A stretch of 64,000 bases of DNA, taken from Fulvia fulva (lineage: Eukaryota > Ascomycota > Dothideomycetes > Mycosphaerellales > Mycosphaerellaceae). The first letter of the stretch is position 1. Each line of letters starts with the position of its first letter. The stretch is taken from positions 620,001 through 684,000 of the forward strand of contig NC_063014.1 of the NCBI RefSeq assembly GCF_020509005.1, in the 5' to 3' direction. This document shows, in pieces, positions 20,702 through 32,488 of the stretch. The translations under genes and the position numbers were made by a program. Below the pieces are notes generated by a model that ran no database searches, was not told where the DNA came from, and saw nothing but the letters and a program-made list of their open reading frames with translations.

Positions 20702-22339
20702 ATAGCTCCTGTCCCGCGCTCTCCTTAAGGCGAGGAGTTAATAGCTTAGATAGACGCTCTTACCGTTACCTATACTTCGGCCGTGTCTAATAACTTCCCG
20801 CGGCTCCCCGTTTGTACTAAGACGCGCCTTCCGGATATACCTACCGGATAGTTAGCCGGTTAGTAGACTCGGCTCTATACCTTCTAGTTTAAAGTCTAGT
20901 TCTCTCGCGACGTTATTAAGCTAGACGATTAGATCGCGCTATAGTTAGCCCGTATCGCGCGCTAGTATCTAAGGATCGATAGAGGAGCTAGATTCTTTAA
21001 GATAATTTATATACTCCCTTCGCGCTATAGCCGCTTCTAGTTTAGCGGCGTTCTAAAGCTAGTAGCCGCGTTAGACTCCGACTTCGACGTCTTCGAAGAG
21101 GTCCCTAAGTGCGGTATTCTAAGGTAGCCTATCGCTTTTAGACCGGATACCGTATAAACTAGGCTAGCGGCGATCGTCTTTAGCTACTATAGCGGCCGCT
21201 CTAGATCTATACAATATATATAAAGCTACCGTTCTAAGGGCGATACCGAGCGTCCGCTAGGAACCTTTACTAAGTACTAGTAACTTAGCCTACCGAGTAG
21301 TAAGCTAGAGAAATACGACTAGGAGGATCCTAAGCCTAATACTATAGGCGACTTTACCTTTATCGAGCGCGGCGGCTATACTAATTGTTTCTAGACTAGT
21401 AAGTACTCTACCTACGACCGTAGCCGCTCTCGTACTAAGTTTAGCTATACTAAGCGGTCTTCTCGGTTAAAGGACTCTAAGCGTCTAGTCACCCCTAGTA
21501 AGGTAGCTAACTTCTCTAATCTTCCCTAGGCCTACGATATTACTTAGGTCACGGAGTCTAGTTAGTTCTAGAACACTAAGTTTAAGTATCGTAATCTAGC
21601 TTAGATTGACGCCCCGATCCTAGCTATATATAGTCTAGTCTTCTAGGTTAGTCGTAAGCCTTATACTACCCGCGACGCCGCTAGCCGCCTAAAGGCCGCG
21701 TTAAAGGCTAACTTAGCTTACGTCCGCGCCTTTATTCGCGAGAACGCCGAGACTAATACAAATAGACCTAGCTAGGAGGAGAACACCTTAGATAAGGAGG
21801 ACGACGGCTTATTTGTATTACTAACTAAGCCTAGTAAGTCCGCTAGTATACCTAAGGTACCTAGGAAGCCTCCTAGTAAGAAGCCCGTATCTTTAGCTAG
21901 TAAGAAGCCCGCGGCCTTAGCTAAGAAGAAGTCGGCTCCTAGGACTCGGCGTGGCCCTCGGTAGATGTCGCCGCGCTATACCCTAGACCGTAACGAGCCG
22001 TAGGAGGGTCTAAGCGATACCTCCGACTACGTTAGGTAGCTCCGCGAGATTCCGGTATAGACGCCTCTCCTAGAAGACTCTAAGGGTAAGGGCGAGGCGG
22101 TCGTGACCTCGCCTACGCTCTACGGTCGTATAGCTAGTCCTCCCGTTCTTCTAGTAGCTAAGCGGTTTAGGCGGTTAATCGCGACTAGACGTACTTTACG
22201 ATTCGGCTCGATTACCGAGAGGCCGAGAGAGGCTATAGTTCTATCTAGCTCCTTAGCTCGTTCGCCTATACCGATAATAGAGGATAATAATAGAGAGGAT
22301 CTAGAGGTAGTACCTAGCAATTTCCGGTTCCTAGGTTAG
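20702..22339 (+). pseudogene. long antisense accessory frame of Gypsy B, family unknown
   Basis: About 545 codons in one plus-strand frame, opposite in direction to pol and placed between pol and the 3' LTR. Nearly all interruptions are TAG (a few TAA) at codons that RIP makes from CAG, CAA or TGG. The frame shows ALDSDFDVFEEVPKCGIL near 21070, ERGGYTNCF near 21370, many Arg-Ser segments, and ASRLKAALKANLAYVRAFI near 21690. A Lys-Pro-Ser stretch (VPRKPPSKKPVSLASKKP, about 21850) follows, and then 78 uninterrupted codons to TAG at 22337. The start codon is not clear. I do not recognise the family. The basic, Ser/Arg- and Lys/Pro-rich character suggests nucleic-acid binding, which is inference. 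Confidence 0.55.
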
Positions 22340-22399
22340 AAGTAAGGCTCTAAGAGCCTAGATAATAATGAGCCCGAGGCTACTTTATAATTTAGTACT

Positions 22400-23760
22400 A
22401 CGTTCTTGTTTTATATAAGCGATAGGTAGCCGAGTAGCCTAACTTAAGAGTACTATAGACTAATAACCCTAATTAATGATTCTTACGACCTAACTCCCTT
22501 AGCGCCGCTTTAGTAACTAGGCTTACTCCTATAGTTTCTTCTTCGTTATCCGCTACCTTAGTCCCTTTAGACGAGCGGTCTTAGCTACTACCTCGGCTTC
22601 TTAAAGTAGCTACTACGATAGGTTAGCTTATCTAACCTCCGGGTCTACTAAGTCCGGTATGTCTATATCTAAAAGGCTATTAGCCGCTTTAGGTTCGGCT
22701 ATAACTTCGTCCGCTACGCTTAATCTAAGTAATATTCCCTAAGGTAGGGCTAACTCTTTTTTGTCGGCCTAGGGATAGAGCGTCGAGCTGAACACTTTAA
22801 TCTCCCTAACCGGTATCTCCTACAGGACCTTAGTAGGTTTAGCTAGGGTAGGGATAGCTTCCTAAGGACTTTCTTATTATAGAGGCTAACGATCTTCCTA
22901 AGTGTCCTTCTCGAGTAGTAGGGAATATACCTAATCTTACTCCTCGCCTACTCTTCTTAACTTAATCTAATAAGATCGCCTTTAAGACCTAAGTACTTTA
23001 GCTAAAGTCTTTTGCTCGCTTCTTTTCCTCTAAGTATTCTTCGTAACTCTTAGGTCTCGCTAAACTTACTCTAGCAAGTCAGCTTCTCTTCTTTAACCTT
23101 CCTCCCCTACTAAGAACCCTCGCGCTCCTATATAAGGTTAGCTACGTTCTTTCGTAGTCTAGAGTTCAACTTGTTTCTTTAACCACTTAGCCTCCGGTAT
23201 GATTGAAAGGTCCTTTAGATTAAGACTCGTGTCTTAACTAGTACCTAGAACTTCCTTAAGTTCTAGCTTATCTTCTAAAATACCGGACCTATCTAGAAGT
23301 CTCCTAGCTAGATACCGATGCTAGAATTTAGCTAGATCCCTACACACGGCTAATACAAGCCTATTCCTATAGACGAGATGCCTTAGAATCCTACCCGTAG
23401 GAGTCTAAAGTATATACGTCCCTAGGAAGCTCGCTTTACGGATCTTATAGGGTCTAAAGTACTTAGGGTCTAGCTTACGCGGATCTAGGTTTATTAGTAA
23501 GACCTATTCTCCGACTTTATGTCTTAGCTATACCTCCGGCGGAAGTAACTTTAGACTTATTAGGTTCCTAGTCTAAGCTCGAGAAAGTAGTCTTTTATTT
23601 ACGAGCTAACGCGTATAGCGGACGCGGACGGTACGCTTCCTATAGTCGTTAACTAAGACATTCTTAGCTCGTAGCTCGTTCTCGTCTTCTAGGATTCCTA
23701 GGTATTAGCTATATATAAGGTAGAAGGGGCTAAGGTAGGTTATTATATACTAGCGGCATC
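22400..23760 (-). pseudogene. Gypsy B pol, integrase C-terminal end and tail
   Basis: On the minus strand the clearest piece is DENELRAKNVLVNDYRKR, followed by KVGE*VLLINLDPRKLDPK and LGTYIL*TPTGRILRHLVY (about 23380-23720). This is the post-catalytic end of Ty3/Gypsy integrases (GDxVL ... GPYRI ... LGTYxLxxPxGxxLxxLVHGNRL). A long charged tail follows to about 22400 with no recognised domain. TAG stops at RIP-type positions are frequent. Confidence 0.6.
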
Positions 23761-23774
23761 TAGTATAGTAGATC

Positions 23775-24318
23775 GCTTTTATTAAGGCTATTCTAACGAT
23801 ATATAAAGTAGGCCACTGCCTCTAGAATTAAGGGAGTTCTACCTTATTTAATCTAGATAGCTTAAAGTTCTCTTCACCCTGTTTCTTTAGCTCTAAACGC
23901 CGCGGAGGTGCCTAGCTACATTAGGCAACTCCTAGGTAATAGTAGTCTAGGCTACGGTACTAACGGCGCCTACGGCTCTATAGGCGAAGCTCCCCTAAGA
24001 CAACTAGTAGTAACTTATAGAGGACGCAAAAAGTATAGAAACTAACGATTAGCTCCTATACCGGTCTCTATAGGTAATGATTACTTAGCTACGTACGGCG
24101 CTTGTACTATCGTATTACCGAGCCTAATAAGAAATAAGGACGACGTCCTAGGCAATTAGTAAGGCCACCCGGAATCAACACCCCTATAGCTAGGTATCGG
24201 TCGCGGCATCGATACTAGGCCCCCGCCTAACGTACGATGTAGTTACGATCCGTATTATAGTAAAGGAAGACTAGGCCGAAGTTACGAAGCTATCGAATAA
24301 GGAGCTCGCCTAACAAAT
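23775..24318 (+). mobile_element. LINE F, 5' end: 523-bp chimeric module plus start of truncated ORF1
   Basis: Bases 23775-24297 are a 523-bp module also present at 39838-40360 at the head of LINE C. From 24298 the sequence changes to LINE gag coding sequence, whose continuation lies at 32412-32488 and 48061-48515 after two LTR-element insertions are removed. Compared with ORF1 of LINE G, the coding part starts roughly 150 residues in. The module is therefore fused to a truncated LINE and is not its natural leader. Confidence 0.7.
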
Positions 24319-24681
24319 TGTTATATCTCGTTCTAGGGCTAGTCTTAAAAGAGAAGAGTTAAGTCACGTAGCGGTATTCTTTAGAGAGGCTAAGGCGGGC
24401 TAAGAGTAAAGTACAATAATTAGAGTAGAGGTCGTATTCTAATTAGTAAGATCGTAATATAAGTTGAACGCCTCGAAGCTATAAGGGCATCTCGTCGTTC
24501 CTAAGTATAAACGAGATCCTACTACCTATTCGAGTAGTCTAAGTAGTCTAAGTATAAGCAGTCTAATTAGTCTAATCATCTTATATAGTCTAAGTACTAT
24601 AAGCGATCCTTTACTAAGCGCTTAGCCTAGTAGTTACCTAACTTTCTAGATCTCTAGACGCGTCGTGACCGAACCGTAATA
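24319..24681 (-). repeat. 3' LTR of Gypsy A, 363 bp
   Basis: It begins TGTTATATCTCG and ends CGTAATA (CA to TA). It is the same length as the LTR at 32049-32411 and differs from it mostly by transitions. It contains a cluster of AGTCTAAG-type short repeats near 24530-24600. Confidence 0.9.
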
Positions 24682-24819
24682 CTATCCCCCTTCTAGTCTA
24701 GCTTCGTCCCGAAGCTTACTTATAGCGGGCGATTCCCGTAGATATCTCTCCTAAGGATGTCGTACTCTTCTTCTAAACGTCGCTAACGCCTTACTCTTAA
24801 AAACAAATCTTTAGGCATC

Positions 24820-25398
24820 GAATTGGCTCCTTATTCTAATTGTTAGAAGGCGCGGTCGTCTAGAGCGGTCTAAAAGTATATCGTAGGTACCCGGTCGGGA
24901 AAGTGTTTAGCTTATATTAGGAAGGAGTATAAGGATTATAATATACGCCTTACGCGTACTAACTAGGAGCGTTTACGCGATTCTCGCGACAAGCTTAAGT
25001 TAGAGTTAGAAAAGATCGAGGAAGAGGAGGTGCGTCTAAAGATACGTAAGATCTATCTTCGGAAATAACTTCGTCTAGCTAAGCGTCGTACCGATAACGC
25101 GGTCGCGTCTAAGCTCGATTCTTTAGAGGAGGAAGAGGCACGGGAGGAGCTATCCCTATTAGAGTAGTCGTCTAGTATTGAGGCCTCTTCTACGCCCTTT
25201 CCGTTTTATAATATTATTAAGATATCGGTAGAGGACTAGGTAGGGATTTCTAGTGTCGTACCCTAGGCCAATTCTTCCCTCCTATCCCCTCTCCCGGAGA
25301 GTAGTCGGTCGTAGTAGTATATACTCGTTATTTCTCGTATTCTCGGAGCTTTTATTAATAGTTAGTTAGGTTCCCCTTTATTCCTAGGTATTTTCTAA
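24820..25398 (+). pseudogene. antisense accessory frame of Gypsy A: zinc-cluster-like plus coiled coil
   Basis: A 193-codon plus-strand frame lies between the pol 3' end and the 3' LTR, opposite in direction to pol. The first third reads YIVGTRSGKCLAYIRKEYKD. The Tyr residues fit TGC-to-TAC RIP changes of a zinc-cluster-like Cys array of the form C-x8-C-x2-C-x6-C. A heptad-like charged segment follows (RDKLKLELEKIEEEEVRLKI, about 25000-25065), then RLAKRRTDNAVASKLDSLEE, consistent with a coiled coil. From memory, similar Cys-array plus coiled-coil frames occur beside Gypsy pol in many fungal genomes. Its role in the element is not established to my knowledge. Confidence 0.65.
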
Positions 25399-28300
25399 GT
25401 CGTCGTATCCTTTCTACTTAATAAGGTATCGCTAACCCTTCTTATCTAGGATCCTTTCGACTTTAAATTCGTTTTCTTCCTCTAGTTAGAAGTAGAATGC
25501 TTCTTAGTATAGCGTCTTAGGGTCTGCTAGTTCTAACCTAGAAATGTAGAACACTAGGTAGATTTTTGCGTCCTTTAGTAGTTATAGTCGGTAGTTAACT
25601 AGTCCTCGTAACTCTTTAACGAGAAATGGTCCGACTTTTATATAGTCTAGTTTCCGGGGTTTTCTTCTTATTCTAAGGTTTTTTATAAGAAGATAGACCT
25701 TATCTCCCTTTTTAAGCTAAGGTACTATTTGTCGTTTCGCTCGAGATACGGAGAGCTTGTTCTATATCTTCGTCATTTGCTTATTTACGTCTTCGTATAC
25801 CTTTCGTAGGTCCGATATTATAGTAATACCTCTTTCTACTTACGGGTGTTATCCCTCTTTACCGAATAGTATAGGATGCTTTCCGTAGTTCGCGAAGAAA
25901 GGAGTTTCGTCTATAGTTTCAGACTTATAATTGTTTAAGGCTAGTTATAATATAGGTAGGAGTAATATCTAATTGTCCTACGCGTAGTTAACGTAGTACC
26001 GTAGGTATTGTTCTAACGTTTAGTTCGCCCTCTCGGTCTAACTATCCGTCTATAGGTAGTATGCTATAGATAGTTTATGTTTAATTCCGATCGTAGCTAC
26101 TAGCGTTTTCTAATAGTTTGACGTAAATAGCTTGTCCCTATCTATAATAAAGAACTTAGGGAATCTATAGTATCTGACTAACTTGTCTAGAACGAGGTAT
26201 CCGAGTTGTTCTACTATATAAGTTTCGCTCGTAGGTATAAAGTGTGTATATTTAGTTAAGCGATCGACTATAACTAGGATTATATCGTAGGTTATACCCG
26301 TCGCTTTGTCTATTAAGTTAGGTAACTTAGTAATAAAGTCTATAGTTACTTCGTCCTATAGTTACGTTAGTAGCGTCCTAAATTATATTTGTCTATATTT
26401 CTCGTATCGTATAGCCTTATTCCGCTAGTAGTATATATTCTCGCTAATATACTATAGTACCTTTTGTCTTATCTATAGGAATAAGAAGCTACGCTATATA
26501 ATCTCGAGAGTCTTCGTAGTTCTAGGATGTCTATACGTATTATTATCGTAGTGTTAACGTATATATTCTTGTTCTCGTTCTTTCGGTAACGTGCTTTACT
26601 ACCGAGCGGGCTATACTACCGAGCGGGCCACTTTTACTAAGAACTATACTACTTCTACTTTAATTACGACGGTATCTTAATACGACGACATCCTATAGAA
26701 TCGTTACTAGGAGGACAATTCCTCTATAGATTCTTCGCTATCTAGTAAGTCTACTTAATAGGTACATACGTTATACCCCGACTTACTATATCGCTTATAG
26801 CGTCGTAGCCTTAGTACTAGCCGAACACTATCTAGCGACTCTCTACCCACTTCCTACCTCCTAGTATCCTCTAAAGGTATTAATTACGACGCCTTATTGA
26901 AGGTTAGAGACCTTCTAGACTAGATATACTTGCGCTTTCGTGCTTTCCGCTATATAAGGGCCTCGTTAGACTTACGTAGCTTACTAATCTCGCTTCGTAT
27001 AAGAGCTATCTAATACGCTATCTCTCTACTCCCTCTCTATTACCCTATTAAACGACCTTCCTCTTTCTACTACGCCTTTCTGAACCCGTAACGATGCTCT
27101 AAGACGTAATGACACCTATTATAAACCCTATCTCGTCGAAGTTATAGGTGTCCTAGTTAAGGATGCTATACTTATCCTTTATATTACGTATAAGCAAGAA
27201 CTACTTCTCGATAACGTCTAGATCTTCTATTAGGGCTCGCTAACGATCGTATCTACGTGTTATACGAACCTTTAGCTTACGATACCGCCTAATAAACCTG
27301 TCTGTCTAATTAAGACTAGCGGGCTTAAGACCCTTCTCTTATAGTAATAAATCGGCTATTACTCGTATACTAGCCTTCAATAGCGGGAAACCTCTAAGAT
27401 CTAGCTCGAGTATATACTCAAGTATTACCCTCTCTTCTAGATCTATAAGCTTCTTCGAATTGGGCTCGTAGTCACCTAGAGGAGGTCGTCTATTCAATCG
27501 ATACTCTAGTGTAGTTCGAGACGCGTCGTATACCTTTATAGCAAGTCGATTCGTGATTATCGCGTCGCGTTTCGTAGCCTGGATAGCTAAGGTCAGTTTG
27601 GCCTCGTTTGAAGACAATATACGCTATAATAGTGGTTGTATAGCTATATCTATAGAAGTGGTACAGTTCTTAGTAAAAGTGGCCCGCTCGGTAGTGTAGC
27701 CCGCTCGGTAGTAAAGCACGTTACTTAATATTTCCCTTATACTAGTACGAACTATTCTTCCGTGTCCTAAAGAACGCGTACTATATTATTGAACTCCTTA
27801 ATATTAGCGCTTAGGCTTCTATCTAGATTAGCCTTAAGTACTTATTATCGTACTAGTTCCTTTCCTTCTATATAGTCGCTTCTTCGGCCTAGTACGTCGG
27901 CCCTACTATTGTCCTTTCCTACGGTATAGCGGATTTCGAACTTATACTATCCGAGTAGTTCCGACTAGCGGGCCTATCTTCGGGTTAATACTTTTGTCGT
28001 AGTGAAGTAAGTGAGATTCTTATAATTAGAAAGAATCGTTAGCTTAGGTACTCCTTCCGTATATACTCTCTAGTACTATATAGTAGCGATAATAGCGAGA
28101 AGTTCCTTATTATAGATGTCGTAGTTTTGTTCCGCGGGTATTATTTTTCTCGAGTAATAGGCCACTAGGTGTCGTCTCCTATTATACTCCTACGTAAGAT
28201 ATACTCCTATAGCTATATCCGATACGTCCGTTTCGATCTAGACTTCTTTTGTACCGTCGAATAATTGAAGTGTAGGTATAGAGGCGTATTGTTCCTTAAG

Positions 28301-29900
28301 AAGGTTAGACGCCTATTTTTCTCTATTGCTCTATATCTACTTAGTGTCTTTCCGTATAAGTGCGATTATAGCCGCGGCTATCTTAGAGTAATCCTTAATA
28401 AACTTTCGGTTATAGTTTACTAGTCCTAAGAATGATTATACGTCCTTAATATTAGCCGGTTCTAGCTATTCTCGAATAGATTATGTCTTTACTAGGTCGA
28501 TTTAGATTCCTATTATACTAATAATAAATCCTAAGAACTTAACCTGTTTCTTAAAGAACTCGTATTTCTCTAGTACCGTCTTAAACCCTACTCGAGTGAG
28601 CCGTTTAAAGACGTCCTAGACTTTCGTAATATAATCCTTTAATAATCCCTTAGTATAGACGAGGATGTCGTCTATATAGGCAATGACGTACACGTTAAGA
28701 AGGTCTCTTAGTGTCTTATTAACTAGGTCTTAATAGGATACGGGTGTATTAGTCAGACCTATAGGTATAACTAGGAACTCGTAGAGTCCGTATCGGGTCC
28801 TAAATACGGTTTTCTATTCTTCTCCTTCTACTATCCGTGTAGCGTAGAAGGCGTCTCGTAGGTCAATTTTTGTATACTAGTCCAATCTAGTAAGTCTACC
28901 TTATACTTCTTCGATATTTAGTAGTAGGTATCGGTTCTTAATTATAATCTCGTTTAACTTCCGGTAGTCTTATACGAGTCGTAGTTTCCCGTTTAGTTTT
29001 AGAACAAATATATATAGAGCCCCCGCGCTAGAGGTAGATCGTCTTATCTATCCTTTAGCAAGTTTCTCCTTTAGCTATTCTCGTAGGGTTACTAGCTCTT
29101 TTTCGGACATCTGATATAGGGGTCCCTATAGAGGCTCTTTCCCTAGCTAAATGTTTATCTTATGATCCTATAGGCGGTGCTTAGGAAGTATATCTTTGCC
29201 TTTTTCCTCTTTAAAGAGTCTTTTCTACTTAAGGTACTCTTTAGGGATAGCTAGTTCCGATATACTAGTATCCTTTAATAGTACATTACGTCTATCCGTT
29301 CCGGTGACTTCGTAATCTAGCGGCCCTACGCTAGTATCTATCCCGGTAGAAGGTAGTTCTTCTGTCCTTCTGTTCGGCGTAAGCTTAAATACGTTAAGCT
29401 ATTTCCTTACCTTATCTACTATCGTCCGCTATCGATACGTAGGCTAAATACTAATAACGTAATTATATTCCCTAAATATAAGTACTCCTTTCTTCTAGTC
29501 TATAACTAAGTTATACTTTCTTAACTAAGGTATACCTAATACTATGTCATAACTAGCTATATTAGTAACATCTAAGGTGATTTCCTTCTAGTACCGTTAG
29601 ATAGTAAGTAGTAATAGTATCGTCTCCTATTCTACGCTAGGTAACAATAATCCGTCTACTACGATTAACTCGTAACCCTATTTCTTCTTTAGGGTAGCTA
29701 ACCCGTTTCTTCTTATAAAAGACTCGGAGACAAAATTCCCCGCTACTCCGGAGTCGATTATAACACTAGTTCTATATCCGTTACCGATTACTTTAGTTTA
29801 GAAAACTATTAGTAACGTCGATGCTCGAGCTTCTATATTATATAACTCTCTTTAGTCGCTTATTCCTAGGGAGTTAATCCTTTTCCCGAATAGTATATAG
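25399..29900 (-). pseudogene. Gypsy A pol relic: protease, RT, RNase H, integrase, chromodomain
   Basis: Read on the minus strand from about 29900. The aspartic protease region has SYDIVLGIP near 29540. The reverse transcriptase has YIDDILVYTKGLL near 28690 and KFLGFIIS near 28540. RNase H has YYSRKIIPAEQNYDIYNKEL near 28110-28170. After the pogo insertion (26589-27721) the integrase resumes with HHCC-type and DD35E regions (IDFITKLPN near 26340, FIIDRDKLFTS near 26150, TERANQTLEQYLRYY near 26020). The end carries KKGDKVYLLIKNL near 25700 and a chromodomain (NEFKVERILDKKG, RYLIK*KGYDDLENT, about 25390-25480). Stops are mostly TAG. Confidence 0.85.
26589..27721 (-). mobile_element. pogo/Fot1-like transposon copy B, internally deleted
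   Basis: 1,133 bp with ACGTGCTTTACTACC terminal inverted repeats and flanking TA dinucleotides at both ends, inserted in the integrase region of Gypsy A. The N-terminal DNA-binding part of the transposase is present on the minus strand, including 92 uninterrupted codons at 27339-27617. Relative to copy A, the segment from just after GNRE to just before the C-terminal basic region (about 730 bp, the DDE core) is missing, with a join near 27045-27055. The element could not make an active transposase but keeps both ends, so it is a non-autonomous derivative. Confidence 0.85.
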
Positions 29901-31990
29901 TTTACTATACTTCGTGCCTAGATACTTCGGCTAGAACCTTTAGCCCGTTACTCTATATCTATACTTATAGTCTATTACGTTCCTAGATCTTCTACGTTTC
30001 TAAGTAGAGAGCCCGTACGTACTATACTACTTCTCGTAATTCGTCCGATACGAATGTTTCTAACGGTATAAGGTATCCTATACTAGTTATCTTACTTCCG
30101 ATCGGTAGTTGTTCGCTTACCGCCGTAGCGAGATTCTCCGTAACTATTATAGCTAGATAGTTCTATACTATATTCCGTATTATATCGAGTATTCTATTAA
30201 ACTCGATTAGGTATAAGTGTCTTATACCGGAAATCTTAGGTAGGAATTCCTCGTGTCTCCGTTATAGGTAGATAATAAGCTCGTAGAGCTTCTTTAGCGT
30301 GTCTACCGTAAACGTACTAATTTTATTATCGTCGTTAGTTTCGCTCTCTTCTCCTTCGGATAAGTCTTCGCCTAACTCTTCCGGATACGGATCTTCTTCG
30401 ATAGTATCTAGGCTAGGTTCTTCTTACGTATCGGAGAGTAGTAGTGACTACGATCCGTTCTATCCTAGGTCCTAGTTTTCCTTATCGCTATTATCGAAGT
30501 AAGATTCGTTAATATCTAGTTCCCGAAGCGTAGCGTCTTGCCTATACTACACTCCGAGAGTACCGCGCGGCTACTACGGCTAGTACCCTGCCCCTGACTT
30601 AGCGGAGTAGTGTGTTTAATATAAGTCTTAATAATAGAATCTCTAATAAAGGGTTCCGTAATTATTTCGAGTACTCGTATCGGCCTCGTAGTCGACTCGT
30701 CGTGTTATTATACCGAATTCTCGTTTCTCCTTTCGTTCGATCTCGTCTATTACTTCCTACTATTATCGGTAGAGGTTATTATATTATTATATTACCGTAA
30801 GATCTATATAATCCTCGTAGAGGTGTATCTAGGTATTAATCTAGTCGAATATATTATCGAGGTTCTTTTTCTCTTATCGGAGTTCGTCGAGTCCTTTCTA
30901 GTATATTCTTATAAACTGTTATAGCTAGTCCTCTTAACCCTAATATCCTCCTCGTCCTTATAAGGGGTCTAATGAAGGTTCTCTAATAACTCTTCCTTCT
31001 ACTCCCTAAGTATAGTCGGTATCTCCTAGAGATCTAACCCTGCTCCTAGGTTTACTAGTTCGTAGTTATATTGAATTAAACTGTTCGCGGCGTACTATAT
31101 TTTTACCGTAACAATCCCTTACTATATAGCCTTCCTTACTATAGGCGTAGTATATTAGTTTTCCTTTTCCTTTAAAGGGCTTTCCTCGGCCCTTGCCTCT
31201 ATAGATCCTATTTCCTCGTTAGGTAATATCTAGTTCTATTAGCTATAGTCTATAGTAGGGCTGGCTCTATCGTAGGAAGTTCGCCTTCGCTACGGAACCT
31301 ATAGTAGGTTTACGATCTAGAACGTATCCTACTATACCTTATACCTTAGAGTCGTATTTCCTTTCCTAGTACCGTTCCTATAGCTAGTCGTCGATATCGA
31401 TCGACGCTTTTATTAGCTACTCGAGGTTATTAATCTGTCCTCCGTATCTTATAAGCTCACCCTTAACGGAGTCCTTAAGTCCTTGTCGGAACATTATTAT
31501 TAGCGCCGTCTAGTCCTATCCGGTAACCTATCTATATTCTTTAAACTTAGCTATATACTCCGAAGTAGATGTCTTTTGTTTTAGGTATTAAATAATTTGT
31601 ATAGCCTACTATATTTCGTTCGAAGTCCTAAAGATCGACTTTATCTTGTCTTTAAAGAGTATATAGTTCCTAAACATTCCGGTAGGGTCTCGTTATCCTA
31701 TACCGTTAAGGTTGTCCTTAAGGTAAGGTTTGATCTAGTTCTACGTACTTCTATAAAGGAACGTAATAGCGAAAATGGTCCGTTTATCGGGATCGACTAG
31801 GTTAGACATAAGGTATATATCTATCTAATTGACCTAGTTGTCGAACTTGGCTCTATCTCTATAGAAGAGGTTAGGCTTAGTAGCCTTAACGTCCTTCTTA
31901 CTAGGAACGGGTTCGTTATCGTTATTAGACTTATCGTCCTTTATAGTAGTTGTCTATAGTAGCGTACGGTAGATACTTCCTACTTTACTA
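29901..31990 (-). pseudogene. Gypsy A gag relic
   Basis: On the minus strand from about 31990. KFDN*VN*IDIYLMSNLV near 31830 and DPDKRTIFAITFLYRS near 31780 mark the retrotransposon gag capsid domain. IMFRQGLKDSVKGELIRYGG near 31450-31510 follows, then a zinc knuckle near 31120-31160 in which Cys and His positions read as Tyr (YYAYSKEGYIARDC). A Ser/Asp-rich region follows toward the protease. Many TAG codons break the frame. Confidence 0.75.
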
Positions 31991-32048
31991 GGGGCGGGTA
32001 TTCCCCTTCTAGCTACCTAAGTAGTACTTATCCTAAGGGCGTTTAAAG

Positions 32049-32411
32049 TGTTATATCTCGTTCTAGAGCTAGTCTTAAAAGAGAAGAGTCAAGTTACGTA
32101 GCGGTATTCTTTAGAGAGGCTAAGGCGGGCTAAGAGTAAAGTACAATAATTAGAGTAGAGGTCGTATTCTAATTAGTAAGATCGTAATATAAGTTGAACG
32201 CCTCGAAGCTATAAGGGTATCTCGTCGTTCCTAAGTACAAAGGAGATCCTATTACCTATCCGAGTAGTCTAAGTAGTCTAAGTATAAGTAGTCTAATTAG
32301 TCTAATCACCTTATATAGTCTAAGCACTCTAAGCGATCCTTTACTAAGCGCTTAGCCTAGTAGTTACCTAAATTTCTAGATCCCTAGGCGCGTCGTAACC
32401 GAACCGTAACA
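32049..32411 (-). repeat. 5' LTR of Gypsy A, 363 bp
   Basis: Equal in length to the LTR at 24319-24681. It begins TGTTATATC and ends CCGTAACA, keeping the CA end that the other copy has lost to RIP. Confidence 0.9.
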
Positions 32412-32488
32412 CGAATTAGTTAACTAGGGGTAGTCGTAGTAAACTAATAGTCTAACTGTACTCTATAGATCTATACTAGCTCTACTAC
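32412..32488 (+). mobile_element. LINE F, second fragment (ORF1)
   Basis: 77 bp between the right end of Gypsy A and the left LTR of Gypsy C. The first five bases duplicate the Gypsy A target, and the last four (ctac) reappear after Gypsy C at 48061. Joined in order with 24298-24318 and 48061-48515 it gives one gag-like frame. Confidence 0.6.

Larger units (their letters stand above)
20054..23774 (-). mobile_element. Gypsy B LTR retrotransposon (3' part in window)
   Basis: It consists of a 110-bp LTR (20054-20163), an adjacent polypurine tract on the minus strand (20164-20174, gtaggggagga), a long plus-strand frame, and the C-terminal end of a minus-strand Gypsy pol. It is inserted in Copia A at 20054 and interrupted at 23775 by chimeric LINE F; the remainder should lie to the right of the window. 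Heavily RIP-mutated. Confidence 0.7.
24319..32411 (-). mobile_element. Gypsy A: complete chromodomain Gypsy element, RIP-degraded
   Basis: Two 363-bp LTRs (24319-24681 and 32049-32411) flank a minus-strand gag-pol with a C-terminal chromodomain, as in chromoviruses. The target duplication is caaat at 24314-24318 and cgaat at 32412-32416, differing by one G-to-A change. The minus-strand polypurine tract (aagggggatag) adjoins the left LTR at about 24682-24692. A pogo element is inserted at 26589-27721. Without it, the element is about 6.96 kb. It sits inside LINE F. Confidence 0.9.
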
